A DNA stretch of 64,000 nt. Source: Pseudonocardiales bacterium. Its GTDB lineage: Bacteria; Actinomycetota; Actinomycetes; Mycobacteriales; Pseudonocardiaceae. Numbering within the stretch: the stretch's first letter is position 1; each line of letters starts with the position of its first letter. Position numbers and translations under genes: made by a program. This document shows positions 24,478-34,055 of the stretch, piece by piece. The notes beneath the pieces are model-generated. The model was given only the letters and a program-made list of their open reading frames with translations. It ran no database searches and was not told the origin of the DNA. The stretch is taken from assembly GCA_023252195.1 (NCBI GenBank), contig JAHEXI010000003.1, positions 248,001 through 312,000 of the forward strand, written 5' to 3'.

Positions 24478-26237
24478 CGAGTCACCGCCTGGGCATCTAC
24501 AGTGGACAGCAGCCGGCGGTACTCGGGCACCTCGGCGAGCAGCTCGGAGTGGGTGCCCACGGCCTCGATCCGGCCATCGACGAGCAGCGCCACCCGGTCG
24601 GCGAGTTGCACGGTGGATGGCCGGTGGGCCACCACCAGCGCGGTCACGCCGTGTAGCACCCGGCGCAGCGCCGCCTCGACCTCGGCCTCGGTGTGGACGT
24701 CCAGCGCGGACAGCGGGTCGTCGAGCACGAGCACCGCTGGCTGCCCGATCACCGCGCGGGCCAGCGCTAGCCGCTGCCGTTGCCCGCCGGACAGCGTCAG
24801 GCCCTGCTCGCCGATCCGAGTGTCCAGGCCCCAGGGCAGCGCGTCGACGAACGCCTCGGCGTGGGCGATCCGCAGCGCGCGGCGCACGTCGTCGTCGCAG
24901 GCCTGCGGTGCGCCCAGCGCCACGTTCTCCCGGACCGACGCGGAGAACAGCACCGGGTCCTCGAACGCGATCGCCACGAGTGTGCGCAGCTCGGCCAGCG
25001 CCAGGTCCCGCACGTCTACCCCGTCGATCAAGACGCGGCCGCTGGTGACGTCGGCCAGCCGGGGTACCAGCGCGGTCAGGGTGGTCTTGCCGCTGCCGGT
25101 CGCGCCCACCAGCGCCATCGTCTCGCCCGGTCGGACGTCGAGGTCCACCCCCCGCAGCACGTCGCTGGCGGCCCCCGGAAACCGGAAGTGCACCGCCTCC
25201 AGCCGTAACCGGCCGCGCACCGGTTGCGCCGGGGCCCGGGGCTGCGGCGGGTCAGCCACCACAACGGCGGTGTCGAACACTTCCCAATACCGGATGGTCG
25301 CCGCGGCGGCGTTACCGGCGTCAGCCAGCAACCAGCCCAGCGACTCCAGCGGCCAGCGCAGGTAGGTGAGGATGGTGATCGCCCCGATGACGGTGCCCAG
25401 GGACAGCGATCCGGTCGCCACCTCATATCCGCCCAGTGCCAGCATCGCGGCTAGCGTGAGCTCCGGCAGCGCGATGATCAACGCCCAGAGGGTGGCGAGC
25501 ACCCCCACCTTGGTCAGCTCGGTCCGGCGCAGCTCGCGGGCCTGCGCCAGGAAGGTCTGGGTGGCCCGGCGACCCTGGCCGAAAGACTTCAGCACCCGGA
25601 TGCCCGAAGCGGCTTCCCCCACGGTGGTCGCCAGGTCTCCCACCTGGTCCTGCGCCCGCCGAGCGGCTGACCGGTAGTGCCGCTCGTAGCGCCCGCACAG
25701 CACCACCAGCGGTATCGCCATGATCACGGCGAGCGCCCCGAGCGCCGGTGCGATCATCAGCAGAGCAGCCATCCCGATCAGCACGGTCAGCATGTTGACT
25801 ACCAGGAACAGCCCCGAGAAGGCGACGAACCGGCGGATCGTGCTCAGGTCACTGATCGCGCGGGACAGCAGCTGCCCGGACTGCCAGCGGTCGTGGAATG
25901 CCACCGGAAGCTGCTGCAGGTGGTGGTAGAGATCGGCCCGCATCCGTTTCTCGATCTCCGTGGTCGGGCGCGCTCCCACCGCCCGGCGTAGATAGATCAG
26001 GCCGGCCTCGACTACCCCGAGCGCGAGCACCACGAGTGATAGCAGCACTAGCGAGGATCGGTCCCGGTGAGCGAGCGGGCCGTCGACGATCCGCTGGATC
26101 AGCAGCGGGATGCCCAACCCGGCCAGCATCGCTCCCAGCGCCGCGGCGCCCGAGCCCAGCAACCGCCCGCGTACCGGCCGTGCGTAGGGCGCCAACCGGC
26201 GCAGCACAGCCAGAGAGGATTGTGGAGGGGGGCTCAT
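24474..26237 (-). CDS. ABC exporter half-transporter, degenerate ATPase site
   Basis: About 587 residues with the same membrane-plus-ATPase architecture. Walker A is GATGSGKTT and the signature is LSGGQRQRLALAR. The Walker B end reads VLVLDDPLSALD, with Asp where the catalytic Glu is expected. That substitution marks the degenerate site of heterodimeric exporters such as TM287/288. ATG 26237 follows a G-rich ribosome site (TTTGGGGGGTT); an earlier frame to 26276 lacks support. It is first in the two-gene operon and is preceded by a hairpin. Confidence 0.9.
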   Translation of the reverse strand: MSPPPQSSLAVLRRLAPYARPVRGRLLGSGAAALGAMLAGLGIPLLIQRIVDGPLAHRDRSSLVLLSLVVLALGVVEAGLIYLRRAVGARPTTEIEKRMRADLYHHLQQLPVAFHDRWQSGQLLSRAISDLSTIRRFVAFSGLFLVVNMLTVLIGMAALLMIAPALGALAVIMAIPLVVLCGRYERHYRSAARRAQDQVGDLATTVGEAASGIRVLKSFGQGRRATQTFLAQARELRRTELTKVGVLATLWALIIALPELTLAAMLALGGYEVATGSLSLGTVIGAITILTYLRWPLESLGWLLADAGNAAAATIRYWEVFDTAVVVADPPQPRAPAQPVRGRLRLEAVHFRFPGAASDVLRGVDLDVRPGETMALVGATGSGKTTLTALVPRLADVTSGRVLIDGVDVRDLALAELRTLVAIAFEDPVLFSASVRENVALGAPQACDDDVRRALRIAHAEAFVDALPWGLDTRIGEQGLTLSGGQRQRLALARAVIGQPAVLVLDDPLSALDVHTEAEVEAALRRVLHGVTALVVAHRPSTVQLADRVALLVDGRIEAVGTHSELLAEVPEYRRLLSTVDAQAVTR

Positions 26238-26297
26238 AACCCCCCAAACGCTAACCGCACCCCTTGGCCGGGGCACCCCATTTTCGTGTCACCGCAT

Positions 26298-26361
26298 CGC
26301 GTTCTGGATGCAGAGTGCGGTCTCGCGCGCCGTGTTTAGCGCGTTCTGCATCCAGAACGCG
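26298..26361. terminator. 17-bp perfect inverted repeat after sepH
   Basis: CGCGTTCTGGATGCAGA and its reverse complement surround a 30-nt loop. It lies just past the sepH stop (26368, minus strand) and before the ABC operon start, so it can terminate sepH. It shares its arm with the hairpin at 22583-22646. Confidence 0.7.
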
Positions 26362-26367
26362 GTCTAG

Positions 26368-27105
26368 CTAGGGGGAGCGGACGCCGAGCAGGACGTCTTC
26401 CCAGGAGGGGATGGCGGCGCGGTTCTTGCGGGGGCGTTTGGGTGGCTGGGTGGGGGCGTCGTCGGGGACTGCCAGCGCTGGGCGGGTCTCGTCGGTCACC
26501 GGGCCAACCGTGCGCAGTTGCGCGGCCGGTTGCGGATCGATCAGGTCGGTGGCGTGATCGTCGACCGCGGTGACGGTGCCGCCGTGCGCACCTGGATGCA
26601 ACGTCCACTGCGCCCGGTTCTCCGACCGGCCAGCCCGCCAGCGCAGCTGCACGGCCCATTCGCCGTCCTCTCCGCGCCAAGAATCCCAGGTCACCGCGTT
26701 GAGATCGTGACCACGGCGGTGGAAAGTGTCGGCAACGACCTGCTCCAGAGTGCGCACATCGGGGCCGTCGGCGCGCACTGGGTGGGCTTGCTGAGCCAGC
26801 TGCGTCATGCGGGATCGCTCCAACAGCACCGGGTAGGCAAACCGCTCGATCCGCTCGCTGGACACGCCGGCGGCGGTGGCCAGCTGTTCGACGGACGCTC
26901 CAGCCCTGACCCGGGCCTGAATCTCCCGGGGCCGCATCTCACTCGCCGGATCGATCTCGGTCGGATCCAGCCGCGGAAGATCGCCCCGGACCGCCGCGTG
27001 CAGCGTGTCGTCCACCACCAGGGTGAACCGGTCGCGTCGATCCCCGGTCTCCAGGATGATCGTGCAGCCGTCGGTCCCCAGACCGGCAATTCGCAGCGCA
27101 CGCAT
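26368..27105 (-). CDS. sepH: SepH (DUF3071), cell-division regulator
   Basis: The 245-residue protein begins MRALRIAGLGTDGCTIILET and has the DUF3071 core with a helix-turn-helix-like segment (REIQARVRAGASVEQLATAA, GVSSERIERFAYPVL). The low-complexity Pro/Lys tail ends IPSWEDVLLGVRSP. SepH stimulates FtsZ assembly in Streptomyces and mycobacteria. It is placed 94 bp downstream of serC on the same strand, as in Rv0883c/Rv0884c. The protein is somewhat short for the family, the variable linker being reduced. Confidence 0.88.
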   Translation of the reverse strand: MRALRIAGLGTDGCTIILETGDRRDRFTLVVDDTLHAAVRGDLPRLDPTEIDPASEMRPREIQARVRAGASVEQLATAAGVSSERIERFAYPVLLERSRMTQLAQQAHPVRADGPDVRTLEQVVADTFHRRGHDLNAVTWDSWRGEDGEWAVQLRWRAGRSENRAQWTLHPGAHGGTVTAVDDHATDLIDPQPAAQLRTVGPVTDETRPALAVPDDAPTQPPKRPRKNRAAIPSWEDVLLGVRSP

Positions 27106-27199
27106 CCGAGGACCTCCACATCAAGTACTCGCCACCGTAGGGCGGTCAGCGGCGATGCCGGGGGAGGCGCGCCGCTGACCGCCGAGTCTCACATGCAGC

Positions 27200-28339
<1,140 letters not shown>

Positions 28340-29176
28340 TTACGACGACGGCCAGGTGGCCCCGGTGATGCGCTCATAGGCTTCGATGTAGCGCCGCCGC
28401 GTTTCGGCCACGATCGAGGACGCAATGACAGGTCCGGGAGGCTCGCGGTCCCATCCCGTGCCGACCGCCCAGTCCCGAACGAACTGCTTGTCCAGCGCGG
28501 GTGGCTGCTCACCTGGTCGCCAGCTCTCCGCGAGCCAGAACCGGGATGAATCCGACGTGATTGCTTCGTCTCCGAGCGTCAATTGCCCGGCGGTGTCCCA
28601 GCCGAACTCGAACTTCGTGTCCGCGATGATGACACCATTGTTCACCGCGTGCTCCGCAGCTGTTGTGTAAAGCTCCAGGGTCCGGCTACGGAGGCGTTGC
28701 GCAGTAGCTTCTCCGATGTCGAGAACTACGTCGTCGAAGGTGATGAACTCATCGTGGCCGGTTGTCGATTTGGTGGTCGGCGTGAAGATCGGCTCGGGTA
28801 ATCGGCTGCCAGCGACCAGCCCGGCAGGCAACGCCACACCCGACACCGTGCCGGTCTTCTCGTACTCGCGCAGCCCCAGGCCGGCGAGGTAGCCGCGGGC
28901 GATGCACTCCACCGGAATCATCCGCAGCGGGATGCAGCGCATCGCGCGCGTCCCGAACTCCGGCGGCACATCAGTGCTGGAGATCAGGTGGTTGGGCGTG
29001 ACATCCCTGAGTCGGTGAAACCACCATACCGATAGTTGGGTCAGCAGCGCGCCCTTGTCCGGAATGGCCGTCGGAAGCACCACGTCATATATCGAGATTC
29101 GATCCGAGGCGACAAGCAGGACGTCGCCGTCGAATGAATACAGGTCCCGCACCTTACCCGCCGCTATGTGCTGCAC
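28340..29176 (-). CDS. purC: SAICAR synthetase PurC
   Basis: About 278 residues. PurC joins aspartate to CAIR in purine synthesis using ATP. Motifs: AAGKVRDLYSF at the N terminus, LLVASDRISIYDVVLPTAIP, MIPVECIARGYLAG, and NGVIIADTKFEFG with TLGDEAITSDSSRFW. GTG 29176 is the first start that leaves the conserved AAGKVRDLY at the N terminus; the ribosome site is weak. The frame reaches 29539 but the upstream part includes a long hairpin and is non-coding. It ends 10 bp before the serC start. Confidence 0.92.
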   Translation of the reverse strand: MQHIAAGKVRDLYSFDGDVLLVASDRISIYDVVLPTAIPDKGALLTQLSVWWFHRLRDVTPNHLISSTDVPPEFGTRAMRCIPLRMIPVECIARGYLAGLGLREYEKTGTVSGVALPAGLVAGSRLPEPIFTPTTKSTTGHDEFITFDDVVLDIGEATAQRLRSRTLELYTTAAEHAVNNGVIIADTKFEFGWDTAGQLTLGDEAITSDSSRFWLAESWRPGEQPPALDKQFVRDWAVGTGWDREPPGPVIASSIVAETRRRYIEAYERITGATWPSS

Positions 29177-29207
29177 CCGTTCACGGTACCCACTGCCCTG
29201 AACAACG

Positions 29208-29283
29208 CTGCGTCTCCCGAGCTCCACACCAGTGTCGTGCTGGGCGAGCCGAACAGCTCTGGTGTGGAGTTCGGGAGACGCAG
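29208..29283. repeat. 25-bp inverted repeat upstream of purC
   Basis: CTGCGTCTCCCGAGCTCCAC (first 20 of 25 bases) pairs with 29259-29283 with one G-T mismatch, leaving a 26-nt loop. It lies between divergent genes (purC minus, flavin reductase-like plus), so it is unlikely to be a terminator for either. Confidence 0.8.
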
Positions 29284-29329
29284 AGCTGGCGGTGCGAGTG
29301 CGCCCGGGGCGCCGGTAGGTTGATCTGTC

Positions 29330-29815
29330 GTGGACGTTCACGGTGTTTTCGGGGAGCTGGCGAGAAAGCTCGACTACCCGATGTTCATCGTCACGGTCCG
29401 GGTCGGCGCGCAGCGCGCTGGTTGCCTGGTCGGATTCGGTTGCCAGGCCAGCATTGCACCGCAACGCTTCCTGATCTGCCTGTCCCGCAAGAACCACACC
29501 TACCGGTTGGCCGCCGGCGCCGAGCTGATCGCTGTGCACGTCGTGCCGCAGGATGCTGACCCGTTGGCCCAGCTGTTCGGGAGCGGCTGCAGCGAGGAGA
29601 TAGACAAGTTCGCCCGCTGCGCCTGGCTACCCGGTCCGGGGGAGGTGCCGATCCTGCAGGACTGCGGGAACTGGTTCGTCGGGCGAGTGCTCAACCAGTT
29701 CGACTTCGGCGACCATGTCGGCTTCCTGCTCGACCCGATCGCGGCCCAGCAAGCCCGCGAGCCGTACTTCACGTTCGACCAGGCGAAAGGTATCGAACCG
29801 GGACATCCGGCGTGA
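29330..29815 (+). CDS. Flavin reductase-like FMN-binding protein
   Basis: The 161-residue split-barrel protein shows the flavin-reductase pattern: YPMFIVTVRVGAQRAGCLVG, FGCQASIAPQRFLICLSRKN and HTYRLAAGAELIAVHVV. Such proteins bind FMN and reduce it with NAD(P)H or act as small flavoproteins. GTG 29330 is the start. The stop overlaps the start of the RibD-like reductase by four bases, so both are made together; a common flavin- or F420-related reaction is possible but not demonstrated. Confidence 0.78.
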   Translation: MDVHGVFGELARKLDYPMFIVTVRVGAQRAGCLVGFGCQASIAPQRFLICLSRKNHTYRLAAGAELIAVHVVPQDADPLAQLFGSGCSEEIDKFARCAWLPGPGEVPILQDCGNWFVGRVLNQFDFGDHVGFLLDPIAAQQAREPYFTFDQAKGIEPGHPA

Positions 29816-30597
29816 CCGAGCTGGTGTTGCGGCGGTTGCTGCCCCAGCCCGGAATCGTCACCGCCGTCGAGGCGTTGGAGGGACTCGTGCTGGCTGAGAT
29901 GGCCGCCGAGCACCGCCCCTATCTGGTGCTCAACATGGTGGCCACCGCTGATGGCGCGGCGGCGGTGGCGCAGCGCACCGCCCCGATCAGCAACCCGGCC
30001 GACCGGCAGCTGTTCCATGAGTTGCGAACTCACGTCGATGCGGTCATGGTCGGTGCCGGGACGGTACGCACCGAGCGGTACGGGCGGCTGGTCCGCGATC
30101 CGCAACGCCGGGCGCGCCGGGTAGCCCGCGGGTTGGCGCCAGACCCGCTGGCCATCGTGGTGAGCCGCCGGCTCACCTTGACCGCGGACCTGCCGCTGCT
30201 GGCCGACCCGCATTCCCGGGTGGTCGTGCTCACCGCCAGCGCCGCTGAGCTACCGGAATGCGTGGCTGACGTCAGTTACCTGCGCCCGGCGCCCGGCGAG
30301 GACGTCGACCTGCCGGCGATGCTCACCCGGCTGCGCACCGAGCACAACGTGCGCTCGGTGTTGTGCGAGGGCGGCCCGCAGCTCAACGCTTCGCTGTTGC
30401 CTGCCGGCCTGGTTGACGAGCTGTTCCTGTCCATCGCACCCGCCCTTGCAGGTAGCGCCGGGTCGCTGTCCATCGTCGACCGGGCGCTGCTGGCCGAACC
30501 GGTCGGGCTGGACCTGGTGTGGCTGCTGGAGGCGCAGGGCCAGCTGTTCGCCCGGTACGCACTCCGGCGACCCGAGCGACCGGTCAGGGGCGGCTGA
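29812..30597 (+). CDS. RibD C-terminal-like reductase (pyrimidine reductase family)
   Basis: The 261-residue protein matches the dihydrofolate-reductase-like RibD_C fold: RPYLVLNMVATADGAAAV, DAVMVGAGTVRTERYG and VLCEGGPQLNASLLPAGLVD followed by LSIAPALAG. It lacks the RibD deaminase domain, so it may reduce a riboflavin-pathway intermediate or serve another NADPH-dependent reduction. It is translationally coupled to the flavin reductase-like gene and overlaps the convergent citA by 14 bp at its end. Confidence 0.82.
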   Translation: MTELVLRRLLPQPGIVTAVEALEGLVLAEMAAEHRPYLVLNMVATADGAAAVAQRTAPISNPADRQLFHELRTHVDAVMVGAGTVRTERYGRLVRDPQRRARRVARGLAPDPLAIVVSRRLTLTADLPLLADPHSRVVVLTASAAELPECVADVSYLRPAPGEDVDLPAMLTRLRTEHNVRSVLCEGGPQLNASLLPAGLVDELFLSIAPALAGSAGSLSIVDRALLAEPVGLDLVWLLEAQGQLFARYALRRPERPVRGG

Positions 30598-31732
30598 TCT
30601 CGTCCCAGCCCGCCACATCCTCGGGACGCCGTGACGCCGGCCCGACGTACTGTGCCACTGGACGGACCAGCCGGCTGGTGCGCTTCTGCTCCATGATGTG
30701 CGCGCACCAACCCGCGGTCCGTGCGCAGGTGAACATTCCCGGCATCATGTGCGGCGGCACCTGCGCGAAGTCGAGGATCACCGCGGCCCAGAACTCGACG
30801 TTGGTCTCGATCACCCGGTCCGGCCGCCGGTCAGCCAGCTCGGCCAACGCGGCCTGTTCCAGCGCCACCGCCACGTCGTGGCGTGGTGCGCCGAGTTCCT
30901 TGCAGAGCCGGCGCAGTACTCGGGCTCGCGGATCCTTGGCACGGTAGACCCGGTGGCCGAAACCCATCAGCCGCTCACCGCGATCCAGCACCTTACGGAC
31001 CACCGCGGTGGCGTTGTCAGTGCGCTCCACCTCCTCGATCATCGGCAGTACCCGCGCCGGCGCGCCACCGTGTAGCGGCCCGGACATCGCGCCGATCGCC
31101 CCGGACAGGCACGCTGCGGCGTCGGCACCGGTGGAAGCGATCACCCGAGCGGTGAAGGTCGAGGCGTTGAGCCCGTGCTCGGCGGCGGAGACCCAGTAGC
31201 CGTCCACGGCCCGGACGTGTGCCGGATCCGGATCGCCGCGCCACCGGGTCATGAAACGCTCGGTGATGGTGGAACACTCATCGATCCGGCGTTGCGGCAC
31301 GGCCGGCTGGTGGATTCCCCGGGCGGACTGCGCCACGTACGACAGCGCCATCACCGACGCCCTGGCGAGATCCGTCCGGGCCTGCGCGTCGGAGGTGTCC
31401 AGCAGCGGGCGATAATCCCAGATGGGAGCGAGCATCGCCAGCGCGGCTTGCACGTCGACCCGGACGTCACCGGTGTGCACCGGCAGCGGAAAGGGCTCGG
31501 CGGGGGGCAGCCCGTGCCCGAAGCGTCCGTCGGTCAGCAACGCCCACACGTCGCCGAACGTCACATGATCGACGAGATCCTCGATGTCGACGCCACGGTA
31601 GCGTAACGCGCCGCCGCCCCGGTCCGGTTCGGCGATCTCAGTGTGGAAGGCGACCACGCCCTCCAGCCCCGGCTTGAAACCGGTGGTGTCCGCTGGCCCA
31701 TTCACTTTTGCCAACCCATTCATCAGAGTCAC
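30584..31732 (-). CDS. citA: Citrate synthase 2 (CitA type)
   Basis: The 382-residue citrate synthase condenses oxaloacetate and acetyl-CoA. It has GGGALRYRGVDIEDLV, the His-containing SAAEHGLNASTFTARV, the catalytic GPLHGGAPARV and MGFGHRVYRAKDPRA. It is the shorter CitA form kept alongside GltA in many actinobacteria (M. tuberculosis Rv0889c). ATG 31732 or the ATG three codons later may start it. A 205-bp gap separates it from divergent pdxH and must hold both promoters. Confidence 0.9.
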   Translation of the reverse strand: MTLMNGLAKVNGPADTTGFKPGLEGVVAFHTEIAEPDRGGGALRYRGVDIEDLVDHVTFGDVWALLTDGRFGHGLPPAEPFPLPVHTGDVRVDVQAALAMLAPIWDYRPLLDTSDAQARTDLARASVMALSYVAQSARGIHQPAVPQRRIDECSTITERFMTRWRGDPDPAHVRAVDGYWVSAAEHGLNASTFTARVIASTGADAAACLSGAIGAMSGPLHGGAPARVLPMIEEVERTDNATAVVRKVLDRGERLMGFGHRVYRAKDPRARVLRRLCKELGAPRHDVAVALEQAALAELADRRPDRVIETNVEFWAAVILDFAQVPPHMMPGMFTCARTAGWCAHIMEQKRTSRLVRPVAQYVGPASRRPEDVAGWDEISRP

Positions 31733-31937
31733 GCCGACCTCCTTGCGCGGTGGGGCCCCTGCTTGGACACACGCGGGCCGCTGATCGGCCAGCGGGGTGG
31801 GCGCACGCCACAGCGCGGCGCCGCGCGGGTTGACTAACAGTGCACCCGATGGCCATCTGGTGGCAATCCTAGGGCCGATTGGCCCAATGTGGTTCCGGCA
31901 TAGACGGCATTGACGGCATAGACAAGGAGCGTGCGGA

Positions 31938-32615
31938 GTGGCGGCTGGGTGGACGGACCGGGGCCAGCGGATCGATGACCTGGCCCGGATGCGGGTGGCC
32001 TACCCGGCTGTGGCGCTGGAGGAAGCCGACCTGGCCGGCAGCTGGCACGAACAGCTTGCGAGTTGGCTCGGCGACGCCGTGACGGCGGGCCTTCCTGAGC
32101 CGAACGCCATGGTGCTGGCTACCGCGGACGCCGGCGGGCTGCCCAGCTCCCGCACCGTGCTGGCCAAGGGTCTCGACTCGCGCGGTGTGGTGTTCTACAC
32201 CAACTTCACCTCCGCCAAGATGGGCGACCTCGACGTCACCGCGTTCGCCGCGGCGACGTTTCCGTGGATTGCGCTGCACCGTCAGGTGCACCTGCGAGGG
32301 CCGATCCAGGTGCTCACACCCGAGGCGAGCACAACGTATTGGCAGACCCGCCCCCGGGGTGCTCAGCTCGGGGCGTGGGCGTCGGCTCAGTCCACCGTGG
32401 TACCCGACCGGCACGCGCTGGACGTCGCCTTGGAGCAGGTCACGGCGAGATTCGCCGACGTTGAGGCGGTGCCGTTGCCGCCGCATTGGGGCGGGGTGCG
32501 GATCATTCCGGTGAGCGTGGAGTTCTGGCAGGGCAGGCCCAACCGGATGCACGACCGGTTGCGTTACAACGTCGCCGAGGACGGCAACTGGACTGTTCAG
32601 CGGCTCGCCCCGTGA
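31938..32615 (+). CDS. pdxH: Pyridoxine/pyridoxamine 5'-phosphate oxidase PdxH
   Basis: The 225-residue FMN enzyme makes PLP from PNP or PMP with oxygen. Motifs: PNAMVLATADAGGLPSSRTV, VLAKGLDSRGVVFYTNF, ALHRQVHLRGPIQVL and the C-terminal VEFWQGRPNRMHDRLRY. GTG 31938 has a purine-rich AAGGAG upstream. The product could serve the PLP enzymes nearby (SerC), though that is a housekeeping link. gltA follows 51 bp downstream on the same strand. Confidence 0.93.
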   Translation: MAAGWTDRGQRIDDLARMRVAYPAVALEEADLAGSWHEQLASWLGDAVTAGLPEPNAMVLATADAGGLPSSRTVLAKGLDSRGVVFYTNFTSAKMGDLDVTAFAAATFPWIALHRQVHLRGPIQVLTPEASTTYWQTRPRGAQLGAWASAQSTVVPDRHALDVALEQVTARFADVEAVPLPPHWGGVRIIPVSVEFWQGRPNRMHDRLRYNVAEDGNWTVQRLAP

Positions 32616-32666
32616 CGCTACCGTGGTGTTCTATCTCCACAAGGCGTGACAAGCTACCTTGGGTAG

Positions 32667-33959
32667 GTGCCTGGCGAACCAGCTGTGACCTTGGGCTACC
32701 CGGACGGCGTACACCAGATGTCGATCACTCGGGCGGCCCAAGGGGCGTCCGGGATCAACCTCGGCACGCTGCTGGCCGATACGGGTATGGTCGCTCTCGA
32801 CCCGGGATTCGTCAACACCGCTGGGTGCACGTCGCAGATCACCTACATCGACGGTGACGCTGGCGTGCTGCGCTACCGGGGTTACCCGATCGAAGTGTTG
32901 GCGCAGCGCTCAACGTTCCTGGAGACCAGCTATCTGCTGATCTACGGGGATCTGCCTACCAGCGGACAGCTGGAGAACTTCACCGAGCTGATCCGGGTCC
33001 ACACCCTGTTGCATGAGGACCTCAGGCGGTTCTTTGACGGTTTCCCGCGCGACGCCCATCCGATGCCGGTGTTGTCCAGCGCGGTATCGGCACTGTCGAC
33101 CTTCTACCAGGACAGCCTCAACCCGTTCGACCACGACCAGGTGGAGATCTCCACCGCGAGGTTGTTGGCCAAGCTGCCCACGATCGCGGCCTACGCCTAC
33201 AAGAAGTCGATCGGCCAGCCGTTCCTCTACCCGGACAACTCGTTGAGCTTGGTGCACAACTTCGTGCGGATGACCTTCGGGCTGCCCACCGAACCTTTCG
33301 AGGTCGATCCGGTGGTGGCCAACGCGCTGGACCTGTTGTTCATGCTGCACGCTGATCACGAGCAGAACTGTTCGACCTCCACCGTCCGGATGGTCGGCTC
33401 GTCGCAGGCCAACCTGTTCGCGTCGATCTCTGCGGGGATCAATGCGCTGTTCGGCCCGCTGCACGGCGGGGCGAACCAGTTGGTGCTGGAGATGCTCGAA
33501 TGCATCCGGGCCGACGGGGGTGACGTTGACGCGTTCGTCACGAAGGTGAAGAAACACGAGCACGGTGTGCGGCTGATGGGTTTCGGGCACCGGGTATATA
33601 AGAACTACGACCCCCGAGCGAAGATCGTCAAGAAGACAGCGGACGAAATTCTGCACAAGTTGGGGGTCAATGATCCGTTGCTCGACATCGCCCTGGAGCT
33701 GGAGGCCAAGGCGCTGGCCGACGACTACTTCGTCGAGCGCAAGCTGTACCCCAACGTCGATTTCTACACCGGCCTGATCTACCGGGCGATGGGTTTTCCG
33801 ACCAAGATGTTCACGGTGCTTTTCGCGCTGGGACGGCTGCCGGGCTGGATCGCGAACTGGCGCGAGATGATCAGCGACCCGGAAACCAAGATCGGCAGGC
33901 CGCGCCAGGTCTACACCGGTTACTCCGAACGTGCGTACACCGCGATTACCCAACGCTGA
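32667..33959 (+). CDS. gltA: Citrate synthase GltA
   Basis: The 430-residue hexameric-type citrate synthase has GVLRYRGYPIEVLAQRSTFL, LHADHEQNCSTSTVRMVGSS, the catalytic FGPLHGGANQLVLEML and MGFGHRVYKNYDPRAKIVK. The C terminus is IGRPRQVYTGYSERAYTAI. It is the main tricarboxylic-acid-cycle enzyme and the second citrate synthase in the window. GTG 32667 is in the conserved position. mtnA follows on the same strand. Confidence 0.95.
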   Translation: MPGEPAVTLGYPDGVHQMSITRAAQGASGINLGTLLADTGMVALDPGFVNTAGCTSQITYIDGDAGVLRYRGYPIEVLAQRSTFLETSYLLIYGDLPTSGQLENFTELIRVHTLLHEDLRRFFDGFPRDAHPMPVLSSAVSALSTFYQDSLNPFDHDQVEISTARLLAKLPTIAAYAYKKSIGQPFLYPDNSLSLVHNFVRMTFGLPTEPFEVDPVVANALDLLFMLHADHEQNCSTSTVRMVGSSQANLFASISAGINALFGPLHGGANQLVLEMLECIRADGGDVDAFVTKVKKHEHGVRLMGFGHRVYKNYDPRAKIVKKTADEILHKLGVNDPLLDIALELEAKALADDYFVERKLYPNVDFYTGLIYRAMGFPTKMFTVLFALGRLPGWIANWREMISDPETKIGRPRQVYTGYSERAYTAITQR

Positions 33960-34055
33960 CATCTACGCCGCGCGGCATCATCCGTTGGGCGGTGCTCGAC
34001 CTGCTTGCCAACGCGTAGGTTGCCCGCAGACCGAACCGGGAGAAGCCAGGTACCT

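Noticed and set aside
28340-29539. Extended 399-residue PurC
   Set aside because: The extra N terminus includes the hairpin at 29208-29283 and unconserved sequence; PurC conservation begins at AAGKVRDLY.
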